Shown here: one piece after another, positions 12,711-23,958 of the stretch
Position numbering within the stretch: the stretch's first letter is position 1
How the letters are laid out: every line of letters starts with the position of its first letter
Assembly (NCBI GenBank): GCA_003254905.1
Contig: QANU01006985.1
Location: forward strand, 916,928 to 980,927
DNA: 64,000 nt
Reading direction: 5' to 3'
Origin: Nissolia schottii
Taxonomy: Eukaryota; Streptophyta; Magnoliopsida; Fabales; Fabaceae
Position numbers and translations under genes: made by a program
Notes under the pieces: model-generated
The model's input: the letters and a program-made list of their open reading frames with translations, nothing else
Database searches by the model: none
Told to the model about the DNA's origin: nothing

Positions 12711-14493
12711 TTAATTTACTACTTTTCCAATGACACTCGTTAAGGATTCAATAAAAGAAAATTCTTCATTGGAAAGATACAAATTTTGACATTTTAATAC
12801 ATTGAATACAATAAAAACTTTAAAATTTTCTATTATTGAATCCCTAACAAATGTCATACTAACACTCGTTAGCTTTTCTCTAATAAAAATATTAAAAAAA
12901 TTTAATGCATTCAATGCATTAAAATGTAAATATTTTTATCGTTTCAATAAATTCTTTTTTCTTCTTAATTTCTTAACACGTGCCTTTAGGCTTCTTGTTA
13001 GCCAAACTTTTTTAAAATGTAAAAAAGTATTTTGTAAAAAATTCCTTTTATATAGGCGCTTAAGTAAGTTGTTTACTCTAACTAGTTCTTAATAACTCAG
13101 TTATGCATTATCTCTCTCAAAGTCCTAATGATTTTGGACATATTATCAGTCTCCGCAATGTTCTTGTTGCCTTCATTTTCATTTTATTTTTAAATGTAGT
13201 TCCAAACAAAGATGACTTTTACATTAAGCAACTCGTTAAATACATAATCATATTTAATTATCTCCACCAAATATCTTAATAGCTCTTAGAAGTTGAGAGA
13301 AAATGTTTTTTCACAATGTTAAGGTGTTGTTACGAGCATTAGTTAATAAATATGAAAAAGTGAAAGTTTTTATTATTATTGAAAAGATATAATTTTTAAT
13401 ATTTCAACAATATTCAATACATTAAAGTTAAAAAAAAATTAAGTGCATTAAAAGCTTTAAAATTTTCTGTTATACTAATTTCTTAATAAGTAACTTTATA
13501 AGTTCTTAGCGAAATTCTTTTGATTAATCGTCATAATTTTAGAAAAGTAAAAATATGACCCAAGCCAACCTCTCCATACAATCCAATATGTCATACCTTG
13601 TACGATTAGGATTAGATCCTCTTATTATTAATTCTTGTATTATTTATGTCATATATAAATTCTATATCTTTAATTAACAATAAGAGATTATACACCATAA
13701 TGTAATATGTAAATTTTACATGAAAATATATATTCATTTACATGTGAAGATGTCTTTTATAACAGGCATTCCTTCCCACCACACGAAATCACTAGAAATT
13801 TCAGTAGGCAGTAGCCCGGCTAGTCCCAGTCGTGCGCCCATAAAACCGCGTCACCTCATTCATTATCATAAGTTTAGGTGTTTTGTTGGTACTAAATTAG
13901 CAAGGGCAAGAGAGAATTTTTATTTTTTTCCTAGACCACGTGCATCCTTGTATTAGAGATGATTTTATTTGAGTTTAGAAAAAATTTGTCGGGGACAAAG
14001 TTCTCCTTTTAAAGATTTATATTAGTACCTAAAATTCGAATTCAAAATCTCTAGTTAACTTATAACACCTGCTTGCCAATTAATATATGTGTTTGTCAGT
14101 ATAGGAGAGAAATTTTTATATACTCTTAAAATATATTGATGTATGTTCAAAAAACATTATTAATCTTAATTTTTATATTTTTAAAGTATTATACAATTAA
14201 AATTAATGGCATGCATTAAATGTTTTCTAACAATATTAAGAATTTCTGGACTGATAGGTAAGGTTAGCTCGAAGAATTAGTATTGTTTGACATTTCTCGA
14301 TGGAGGGAGGCAGTGGTTTGTTTGGATTAATACATATGCTATTAAAATAAATTATTAATGGAGTCAGTTTTCTTTACCCATTTCTATGCTTAATGCTCTT
14401 TTATGTTTGGTCCTCTCTTGAATTAGACATAGGAATAGAGAAGTTAGGCATTTGTTATGGGTAATGCTTGTTCAAATGCACTTAATTGGCTTA
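12711..14493. other. AT-rich spacer with two related repeat stretches
   Basis: No gene is supported. Stretches at 12725-12970 and 13320-13520 share motifs (TTTAAAATTTTCT, ATTCAATACATT, CATTAAA, CTCGTTA) and look like diverged copies of one AT-rich repeat. A G+C-richer patch at 13760-13880 has no recognisable product. Confidence 0.5.
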
Positions 14494-14498
14494 GGTGC
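14494..14498. repeat. Target-site duplication, left copy (GGTGC)
   Basis: It matches GGTGC at 18952-18956 exactly and abuts the LTR ends, which fixes both borders of the copia element. Confidence 0.92.
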
Positions 14499-14823
14499 TG
14501 TTAGATTCCATGAGCAACAGCCATGGATGCTCCAGCAGCAATAGCAGCAATAACAGAAAGAAGGATGCACTAAATGTGCATCAGAAGAGAGAAACAGGAA
14601 ACAAAAAATGAGAGATATGAGAGCATGTGTAATGACTTCATCAAGTGGTAGTCTCAATGATGAACCAACTTCCATATATATATATATTGGTTCAAGTACA
14701 AAGAGAATAAATTCAGTTATAACAGAAACAAAAACTAACTTGTTCATTCTAATTAACTAACTCAACAAACTTGGTTGACTTGCACAGCAAGTAACCTTGC
14801 TTGACCATTGTCTAGCTATGATA
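14499..14823 (-). repeat. 3' LTR of the copia element
   Basis: A 325-bp direct repeat of 18609-18951. On the plus strand it starts TGTTAGATTCC and ends CTATGATA, so on the element's own strand it runs TATCATAG...TCTAACA: the 5' dinucleotide is TA rather than the usual TG. It contains a short TA microsatellite at about 14674-14688. Confidence 0.95.
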
Positions 14824-14830
14824 CTCCCCC
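14824..14830 (-). other. Polypurine tract of the copia element
   Basis: Minus-strand GGGGGAG lies directly upstream of the 3' LTR, where plus-strand DNA synthesis is primed. Confidence 0.8.
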
Positions 14831-17800
14831 ACAAACTTGACCATACAAGTCTCGAAGGCCAAGTTTGGCAACCATTCTAGTGAAGCAATGAGGCTGAAGA
14901 GGTTTTGTGAGGATGTCAGTCGTTTGGTCATGGGAGGAAATGGATAACAAGTGAAGTAATCCTGAGGTGATTTTGTCTCTAACACTATGACAATCCATGT
15001 CAATGTGTTTGGTTCTTTCATGGAACACAAGGTTGCTTGCTATGTGCTCACAGTCTGCTGTAGCCATGGCTCGGTATTCAGTTTCAGAGGAGCTTCGAGA
15101 GACTGTAGCCTGCTTCTTGCTTTTCTATGAGACAATGGCATCACCAATAAAAAAGCAAAAACTAGAAATAGACCTCCTTGTGTCAACACAGGCACCCCAA
15201 TCAGCATCTGTAAACCCAGAAAGTTTCTTATTTGATGTAGCAGGAAAGAACAGTCCAAGAGCAGGAGATCTTTTCAGATATTTCAGTAATTTGGTAGCTG
15301 CTTGATGATGTTCAACCATGGGGTTAGAAATAAATTGGCTTAATTGATGAACAGCAAAAGCCAGGTCTGGCCTAGTGCTGGTGAGGTATATTAGTCAACC
15401 AATGAGTCTTCTATAGCTTGTATGATCTTCCAATGGAGCACTCCCTTGTTTCTGAATTTTCAGAGAGTATTCAAAAGGAGTTGAGGCATGTTTGGAGGCT
15501 AATAACCCTGCATCTTGCAGCAACTCCAGGGCATATTTTCTCTGAAACAATGCTATGCCTTTCCTGCTCCGAGCCAATTCCATGCTAAGGAAGTATTTGG
15601 CATCTCCTAAGTCCTTGATTGTGAACTCTGAGTGTAGCTGATCTCTGATAAACTCAATTTCAGCTAGATTGTTGCCTGTTAAAAGAAGGTCATCAACATA
15701 CACAAGTACAACAGTAAATGAGGATCTTGTGGCCTTAGTGAAGAGGGAGTAGTCTGCCTTAGATTGAGTGTAGCCAGCCATGGATAGGAAGGATGTAAGC
15801 TTGGAATTCCACTGCCTACTAGCTTGCTTGAGACCATATAATGATTTGACCAACAAACCAGGAGGAACTTGCATGTATACCTCTTCATGCAGGTCTCCAT
15901 GAAGAAATGCAGTATTGATATCAAGCTGCTTAAGGAACCATTGGTTGACAATAGTTGTCATCTTGGCAACTGGGATAAAGGTCTCTAGGTAATCAAGGCC
16001 CTCGGTTTGATTGTATCCCTTAGCAACCAACCTTGCCTTGTGCCTCTCAATGCTCCCATCAGATTTGTACTTGACTTTAAAAATCTATTTGCAGCCAATT
16101 GCTTTCTTACCAGGAGGTAAGTCAGTTAAAATCCATCCTTTAATGATTGCAATTCACTGTTGATAGCTTGTTTCCAACAGTCATGAGTTATTGCACTCTT
16201 GTAGCTGGTAGGTTCGGTTTGTGTAGATATGGCTAGAGAGAATTGTTTATATGAGGGGGACAGATTAGCATAAGAGAGAACTTGAGATAGAGGATGCTGA
16301 ATACCTGAGGAGGATTGGCTTGCTGAAGTTTTGGAGAGATTGCAATGGTACTCATTGAGATAAGAAGTGGTCTTCTTAACCCTAGAAGATTTCCTTAATG
16401 GATCATTAGGAATAGGAATGTCAGGGGCATTAGATGGAGCACTTGCAGCATCACTCAGAGGCACAGATCCAGAGATTGGCACATGTGATAGGTTATGTTG
16501 AAATGTATCAGAGGCTAAAGTGGGAGGTGAACTATGAATGCTTGGTGGTGCATTAGGTGCTAGTGAGATGGATGATTTATGATGCAAAGAAGAGATAATG
16601 TCATCAAAGACAATGATATTAGAATTGTAACATTCAGTGATATGGTCAGTGTTGTGTTTTTCAAATGCAGCATCAGATTTGGTGTCTAGTTGATAGGGAA
16701 AAAGATGCTCAAAAAATTGTGACATGTGGACATAGCCTTTTGTCCCCCTTTTAAAACCAATAAAAAGGCATTGCCTAGCTCGGCTGTCCAACTTTTTTCT
16801 GCCAGCAGAAATGGTTGCAGCATAACAAAGAGAACCAAAAACTCTTATGTGAGAGATGTCTGCTTGCTGATTATGTAAAAACATAATAGGGGGTTTTGTT
16901 GGATAGACTAGAACTAGGTAACCTGTTTAGCAGAAAGTAACATGGCCAACTGCATAGTTCCAAAAACAAGTAGGAAGACCACTTTGAAACATCAAGGTCC
17001 TGGCAATAGCTAGGATGCTTTGATGTTTCCTTTCCACAATGGCATTTTGTTGGGGAGTTTCAACACATGTGGTTTGATGCTGAATCCCTGTTCTTTTAAA
17101 AAAAATCACTCATAATGAACTCTTGACCATTGTCACTCCTAATGATTTATGTTGAGTTTTAATCATAGTAACAAAAGATTGCAGTAAAGGTACTGCTTCT
17201 GATTTGATTTTCATGCAAAATAACCAAGTTAATCTAGATTTATCATCAATAATTGTTAGGAAATATTTGTGACCAAGCATAGAAGGAGTGGAAAGGGGTC
17301 CCCAAATGTCAACATGCAGTAAATCAAAACAGTTTTCAGATACAATAATGCTTTTGGGAAAAGGTTTCCTTTTAAATTTACCAAATTGGCAAGCTGAACA
17401 ATGAGGATGCAGATTTATACTACTTATTACATCAGGAAATTCACTATGCATTGCTTGTAATTTGTTCTTAGATGCATGTCCTAACCTCATGTGCCACAAA
17501 TCTGATCTATTCAATGAATTGGGGATATTACAAGTGTTCATTAATGGTGCAGATAGTCCACAACTGATGTTTTTCTGAGAATTTGATGGAAGAGTATCCA
17601 ATGCATATAGTCCATCTATCAGGTCAGCAGTGCCAATCATCCTCAATGAAGTCAGGTCCTAAATTTCACATTTATTGAGAGAAAAAATGAGTGAACAGGG
17701 CAGTGTAGCAGTGAGTTTAGAAACTGATAGAAGGTTGAAGGTAAATTGAGGAATATAAAGGACATTTGTTAGGTAGAGGTCTTTAGAAAATATAACAGAA

Positions 17801-17970
17801 CTAGAAATATGAGATAATGCCTTGTGTCCATTGGGTAAGTGAACTTCTATGGGTTGTATGTGATGATAGGTATGGAACATAGATAAGGAGTGACATACAT
17901 GGTCAGTAGCTCATGTATCTATGACCCATTTTTGTTTACCTATAGTGCAAGATAAAGTGAGTGAGGTACC
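14831..17970 (-). pseudogene. copia pol polyprotein, decayed (protease, integrase, reverse transcriptase, RNase H)
   Basis: Minus-strand blocks in order: the protease region near 17900-17935, where the active-site D-T-G-A has a TGA stop in place of Gly; GAG-pre-integrase (17880-17500); the integrase zinc finger with H-x4-H (LWHMRLGHASKNKL) and CSAC, then the catalytic core with DLLHVDIWGP and, after a frame change near 17110, a QQNAIVERKH block; reverse transcriptase (16030-15395) with LDINTAFLHGDLHEEVYM, LYGLKQASRQW and the YVDD active site (near 15690); and RNase H with FTDADWGA (about 15190-15215). Stops or frame changes occur near 17915, 17658, 17110, 16920, 16080, 15390 and 15125. The RT also lacks short segments, for instance between VPPGLLV and KSLYGLKQ. 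All domains are recognisable but no intact polyprotein can be made. Confidence 0.92.
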
Positions 17971-17984
17971 TGGTTGCTGTGGTT

Positions 17985-18280
17985 GTGTGGTGGATATTTG
18001 GTTGGTGGAATGTTTGGTTGAATGCAATGACTCATGTTGTTTGCAAAAGAGCTAGGAGTTTTCTCCAAGGTGTAGGTAGTATGGATCCAAGGTTGGATCT
18101 GTTGATTGCACATTTGATACATTGCTCATTCGCAGCAATTGCTGTAAGTGCTGAAGTTGTTGAAGAAGCGAATCTTGATCAGTTCTTCCATGAGTATGTT
18201 GATCTTGATCAGAATTTTCCATGTGTATTGAACATGAAAAACAGAGAAAAAAAATCGAAGAACAGAAAGGAATCACAGGT
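17985..18280 (-). pseudogene. Remnant of copia gag
   Basis: A minus-strand frame with a Gln-rich start (MENSDQDQHTHGRTDQDS) at about 18220 runs for only some 60 codons before a stop near 18052. A copia gag is usually 250 residues or more, with an RNA-binding zinc knuckle; neither the main gag domain nor the knuckle is visible between the PBS and the protease. A large internal deletion is the simplest reading. Confidence 0.6.
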
Positions 18281-18597
18281 GCAAGAGAATTTAGTGTGCA
18301 GAAAACAGAAACTCAAGCAATTTGAGGAAGCTGTGAGATCTGTGAGGATGAGATTGGTGAGAAACTACTTGATTTTCTCTCACAATATTTACAATCTCAA
18401 GACACAAAAGCAGTATTGAGACAGTAGGGGAGCATTGCCTTTCCAGAAACTCCACAATTCTGAACCGAAAACCAATTTTCAAGAATTGGAAATCTCAATG
18501 ATGAATGTGGACATCAAGTAGTGAGATGCAAAGAAGTGAGATGAGAAACCTGTGAGAAAAGGATGGGTAACGGAAGCAAGTGATGGCCATGGATTGT

Positions 18598-18608
18598 GAA
18601 TGATACCA
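18598..18608 (-). other. tRNA primer-binding site of the copia element
   Basis: The minus strand reads TGGTATCATTC, directly next to the 5' LTR. The first eight bases match the TGGTATCA initiator-Met tRNA primer site of plant copia elements. The same 11 bases follow the LTR at 57083. Confidence 0.88.
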
Positions 18609-18781
18609 TGTTAGATTCCATGAGCAACAGCCATGGATGCTCCAGTAGCAACAACAACAATAACAGAAAGAAGGATGCAGTAAATGTGCATCAGAAGAGA
18701 GAAACAGAAAACGAAAAATGAGAGATATGAGAAAATGTGTAATGGCTTCATCAAGTGGTAGTCTCAATGATGAACCAACTT

Positions 18782-18818
<37 letters not shown>

Positions 18819-18951
18819 TTCAAGTACAAAGAGAATAAATTCAGTTATAACAGAAACAAAAACTAACTTGTTCATTCTAATTAACTAACTCAACAAACTT
18901 GGTTGACTTGCACAGCAAGTAATCTTGCTTAACCATTGTCTAGCTATGATA
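18609..18951 (-). repeat. 5' LTR of the copia element
   Basis: A 343-bp repeat matching 14499-14823. It is longer by 18 bp because of an expanded TA run (about 18784-18814). On the minus strand it would carry the element's promoter. Confidence 0.95.
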
Positions 18952-18956
18952 GGTGC

Positions 18957-21900
18957 TTTGATTAGTTAATGAAAACATACTTAATGGCCTTTGATAGCAT
19001 ATGATTGATGATGTTCTTAATTATTCATACTAATTGATAAGGATACTTATTATTTGATGAATGTTAGCTATGGACCAACATATATCCTGCATTGGCAAAA
19101 CCTAGATGTAGTTAGGTTTGCAGCACTTGATAATGGCTGGTGGGCTTAAGTATTTAAGTAATAAGAATGGCATCCTGACTAATTAGTAACAATAACTTTT
19201 GATCTCATAATACACTATGGTAACATTTTTCTTTGGCAAGACCCAAGTGGAGTCAAATCTTGAGGTCATAAAAGTTGACTTGATATCTCAAGCTGGGTTA
19301 GAGTTATGTTATGGGTTGGCTTGATTAAGTTAGAAGCCAAATACTTTTTTAAAAGTTATTTTTTTAAAAGATGATTCGTGAAAAATTATAAGATATTTGG
19401 ACTTTAACATTATTTTTATATTGATATAATTTGTTTTAAAGTTTTTTTTTATCAACTTACAATATAAAGTTTTGATAATTCTCTAATGAGAGTTATCTTT
19501 TTACTCGATTTTGCATATAGTTTAGAAACTAACCATAACATTGCATGTAACTTTTAAGCATTGTCTCATTCAATTTAGGACTTAGTTCATTCTAGGAAGC
19601 ATAGGAAAATCTCATGCATTTTAGGCAAATATTAGGCTTTGTTTGATTGATTTAAGGTCCAAAAATGTGCAACAAGTTGAAGTGCCAAAGAAGATTAAAA
19701 GCCAAGGACTCAAGAAATTCAAGGAAGATAGAGCATGAGCGGAAGACAAAACGCTCCAGAGTGAGGAAAAAATCGAGAGCGTTTTAATGGGTAAATAAAG
19801 GGAAAATTGACCATTTAGACCAAAATGTTTTGGAGTTTTTCTTGACTTTAGAGTGTTTCAAGGAATTCTATTTGATTTTGGTTCTATGAGGCAAAAATAT
19901 TCTGAAGTTTTTCTTGACTTTCGAGCATTTTAAGGTTATCTGAAAGCATTTTAAGATTTTGGAGTAATATGCTCCTCAATTTTTTTAAAACTTAACATTT
20001 CTTATTTTAATTTTCTTAACTAATGTATTTAAGGCATTAGTTAACAGAACTTTAAAATACATGTATGTTATGAGTTTTGTTTCTCACATCTAAAATATTA
20101 TGTTTGTTGTGCATAATGTTATATGTATAAATATGGAGTTGACCGATAATTAGTCAGGTCCTTATCAAATCTAAATATTTGCACCAGAAGAACTACTAGA
20201 TCAAAGAAACGGATTATTATCGACTTTTTTTTTTAAACCTCCCTCTGTAACTAGCTTAAATTAAATTAGGAAAACCTAACTTTAGCATTAATTATGCGAT
20301 TTGCTAATATTGCACGTGGCCTTTGCTATTATTTTTGCAAAAGTTAATGTTTGTGTACTTGTTTGATTATAGTTTGAGTGCTTTAAATTTAAGTTTGATA
20401 AATTGAAAATGAGTTTAAATAATATTCATTTTGTTGGACTTTTTTTCAATTTACAAAATTTAAATTTGGAAGAACTCAAATTTAAGTTTATTAACTGAAA
20501 TCAAAAGTTACTTTTTAATTTAAGTTTTAAAATTGAAAAAAAGAAAGTTAGGTTTTTAACTTTAATAAAACACACACTCTCTCTTTGTCTCAAAATATAT
20601 TGATTTGCCTTAAAACTATGTTATGTCACTTTTTATAATTTTATCTTTAAAAATATTTTTATTTTATCTCATCTAAATAAAAATAATTATCTCATACTTA
20701 TTTTTTAAAATATTTAAACTAAACACAAATCAATTATTTCAAACTTAATTTTTCTAAAAAAAATTATTCAAATTTAATTTTTCTAAAAAAAAATTATTCA
20801 AACTTAATTCTCGGTATCGTTGAAAACAAAGAGTACAAATGGACTTTCATGCCATAAAGAGGAAGGAAGTTGCAACTGCAGTCTTTGTTTGTGCAAGGAT
20901 CATGGCATCTCCGAAAAATTGAAGAACAAAGGAATGACAAATACGCTCTTCTAATTGATTCTCATGGTTGTTACTTGTTAGCTTACCCATTTTCCTAAAG
21001 AAAAATTGTTTTTTCCTCCATTTCCTTTGTTGGATGGGTTTAACTGCAAAATAAAGAAACTTATTAAATAGAATTGTGTGTTTGATACTTTAGTTACTTT
21101 TTCTTTTTCAGACACTACTTTGATATGATTTTAACTCAAAAACCAAGTAACCTCTAAAGAAAATTTTAGATTTGCTTATGCGATATCTTTTAAAGAATAT
21201 ATTCTTATAATTAAAAAAATATATCTATTTTTTAACAATGAGATTTAAACAGTAAATCTCATTCCTATTATCTAAATCTTTTAACTTCTAAGCCATTAAA
21301 AAAAAGACATTTAAAGAAAAGGTAGGCATCATTTTAAATATCACATTTCAACTCTCTAAAAAATTTTGAAAAATCTCATGATAATGTTATTACGGTATTA
21401 TATTTATAGAAATATATAACCTAACTAGAATTAAAGAAATTTAAAGATGCATTACTTCTTGTCGATTACATTGTCAAAAGAAGAGTGATTAGTTGCATCA
21501 TTATTTTCAAAAACACATTGAGAGTCACTGGCTTGCTTCTCCGTCCATACAGTGCTAAGGCCATCAATCCGACTGGACCTTAGATTTAGAGCTGATAATA
21601 AATAAATAAATAAATAAAATACACGTGACAATATAAGATTATATAATACGGAGGATGACTTATTTAATCGTTTTTCTTAAATTTTGACAAATTCTGTCCA
21701 TAATTCTTATAAGTAACTATTTTGAGTTATATTATTCAAATAGACAATAACGTATAATAGGCATTCTTGAAAAAAAAACAATGAAGAAGGAGGTAAGTTA
21801 TAAAGAAATAACTTCTGAGAAAAATGTATACTTTATTTATTTTTTGCGTTTCACAATTAAGCAAGCTCTTATGTAAGGAAATTTTTTTTACTAGGCACAA

Positions 21901-23600
21901 GTTAAACCATTCATCTTTTCTTTGTCAAACAATTTATCTTCACACACATAAAACTTAGTAAGGCTTATGAACAAGTGAATGTGTATTAAATAAAATTAAT
22001 AGAATCTATTTTTATGTGAGTGCACCTACAAAATAATTGTTAAATTTGTGTCTAAACACCTTATACAATTGCATTTCTTCAAGATAAGTTCTTATAGAAT
22101 CCTCACATTTGTTTTTAAAATACACACTCAACTCTTTCAAAATATGGAAAAACACCGTACTCTAATCAATCTTATAGTTTTTGTTAAGTCTTTATTACTT
22201 TACATAGCTTTTTTTTTTTTCCAAAAACGAATGTTACCAAATTACCTTTTATTGATAACTATAAATATTAACATTTTGTTACAAGGAATAAATATGTGAC
22301 TAATAATAATATAAAAATATACTTCTTCTTGTATTAATTAACTAAAATTAAAATAAAATTTCAATGTTAGATTAAAATTTATATTTTTATTCTATCACTT
22401 TTTAAAAATATTTTTATTAAATAATTAAATAAATATTAAATAATATTAATAAGTACAGTGTCATTAGTATTAGCATACCAATTAACAAAATTACAAAGTT
22501 AAAATAATTTTAATAATGGAATTCAAATAAAAACATGAATGATAAAGTTTTTGGGTTAATGAGTAATATAGTAGACTTTTTTTTTTTATAAATATATGTA
22601 AAATATTTTGGTGTTAAATGTATGTTCTAAAAATAACTGTTAATAGTGATTAATTATTAAATCCACTATATTAAAATTATTAAAAAGTACATACTAAATA
22701 TTATTTGGGAGAATGATTAAAAAGTTGTTATTAATATATAATTAATAACCTTCTATAAATTTTAAGTTATCACTCACTATCTCAATCTCAATCCCTCTCC
22801 AGCAAATTGTCGAATATTAGAGAAAAACTGAGATTAATGCGTGTAGAATGGCAAACGACTTCGTGACAAAGGCATGCTAACAAGGGCGAGGGTTCGAGGA
22901 AAAGAATTTTATGTTATGTGTTATTAAGTTTCATGTATTACCATTAATTGATGGTTACTTAAGAGAAGTTGAAAGAGTAACTGAGAAATCATAAATTATT
23001 GAAATAAAATTTAGACAAAAGTAATTTATATTTTGGAGTAAACATCATTCTCTCCTTTCACCTATATCATGAGCTCACACTCATATTTTAATAATTTTAA
23101 TATAGTTATTTTATCTTAATATTCAATCTTTTTTTATAAAACCCAATTATATGACAAAATAATTCTGCTATTTTTACATTACAAAAATTGACACATTATA
23201 AACCAAATAAAAAACAAATATTTTAAAATGGAGAAACAATATTATTAAATATATAAATGAAAAATATTAAGTACACACAAATCCGTGCACGCATAATGTA
23301 AATAAATAAATATTATTAAACACATAAACGATTAATATTAAGCACACGCATGTCTGTACAAACATAAATGTTGATGACAATATTTATTTTTTTATTCTAT
23401 GATATTTATTTTTCTGTGTGATTGTACATATGATGTCAACTTTGGTAGTGAATATATAGTATATTTGATGACAAAATACTAGTAAAATTAATTCTTACCT
23501 AAATAAATCAAAATTAATTTCTTAAATTATACTTAAAAAAAATGTTATAAAGAACCAAATGTGATTATATTATATTTTCCTTCTTCTCTGTCTCAGTTTT
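18957..23600. other. AT-rich intergenic spacer upstream of KAS II
   Basis: No gene is supported. Seen in it: a short duplicated block at 19830-19935 (GAAGTTTTTCTTGACTTT and GGAGTTTTTCTTGACTTT, about 85 bp apart), a MITE-like start at 20577-20610, a TAAA microsatellite at 21600-21620, a duplicated block of about 75-80 bp at 23240-23370, and long AT-only stretches. Confidence 0.55.
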
Positions 23601-23796
23601 CACAGAGGAAGAGAGAGAGGAGTGAGCATAAACGACTCAGATTGCAGAAAATCAGTGACTTGGAAAACGCCTCTTCCTCTTCTTCTTCTCCTTCTTCTCT
23701 TCTCTCTTCTGAGATCGATCGAATGCACTTCTGAACCTTCTCCTCCTCTGTCAAAACCCCACACCACTACTTCACTTTCCTACCATCACCTCTATT

Positions 23797-23797
<1 letters not shown>

Positions 23798-23834
<37 letters not shown>

Positions 23835-23845
23835 CATATATGTAT
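23798..23845 (+). promoter_or_regulatory. CT-rich microsatellite in the KAS II leader
   Basis: About fifteen CT units followed by a TA run, 110-160 bp before the start codon. Pyrimidine-rich tracts of this kind are common near plant transcription starts; here the tract probably lies in the 5' leader or core promoter. Confidence 0.5.
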
Positions 23846-23911
23846 AAGTATCTCCACCTTTCGTTTCCATCATTTTTTCTTCTTCTGCTCCTTCTTCTCG
23901 GTCTTCACTAG
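23840..23911 (+). CDS. Possible upstream ORF in the KAS II leader (23 codons)
   Basis: An ATG at 23840 opens a 23-codon, Leu/Phe-rich frame that stops at 23909-23911, 47 bases before the KAS II ATG. A 3-codon ATG-stop frame also sits at 23723-23734. Either could lower translation if included in the mRNA, but the transcription start cannot be read from the sequence. Confidence 0.3.
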   Translation: MYKYLHLSFPSFFLLLLLLLGLH

Positions 23912-23958
23912 CTTCTCTCTCATCTTTCAGCTTCTCTCCTCCACACCCACCAATCACC

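Larger units (their letters stand above)
14499..18951 (-). mobile_element. Ty1/copia LTR retrotransposon, full-ended but defective
   Basis: The element is read on the minus strand and is 4453 bp long. It is bounded by 5-bp direct repeats GGTGC (14494-14498 and 18952-18956). The order is 5' LTR (18609-18951), primer-binding site (18598-18608), a remnant of gag, protease, integrase, reverse transcriptase, RNase H, polypurine tract (14824-14830) and 3' LTR (14499-14823). Integrase before reverse transcriptase is the copia order. The LTRs differ by about 12 substitutions plus an 18-bp difference in a TA run, counted by eye. Most of gag is missing and pol has stops and frame changes, so movement would need proteins from elsewhere. 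Confidence 0.95.
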
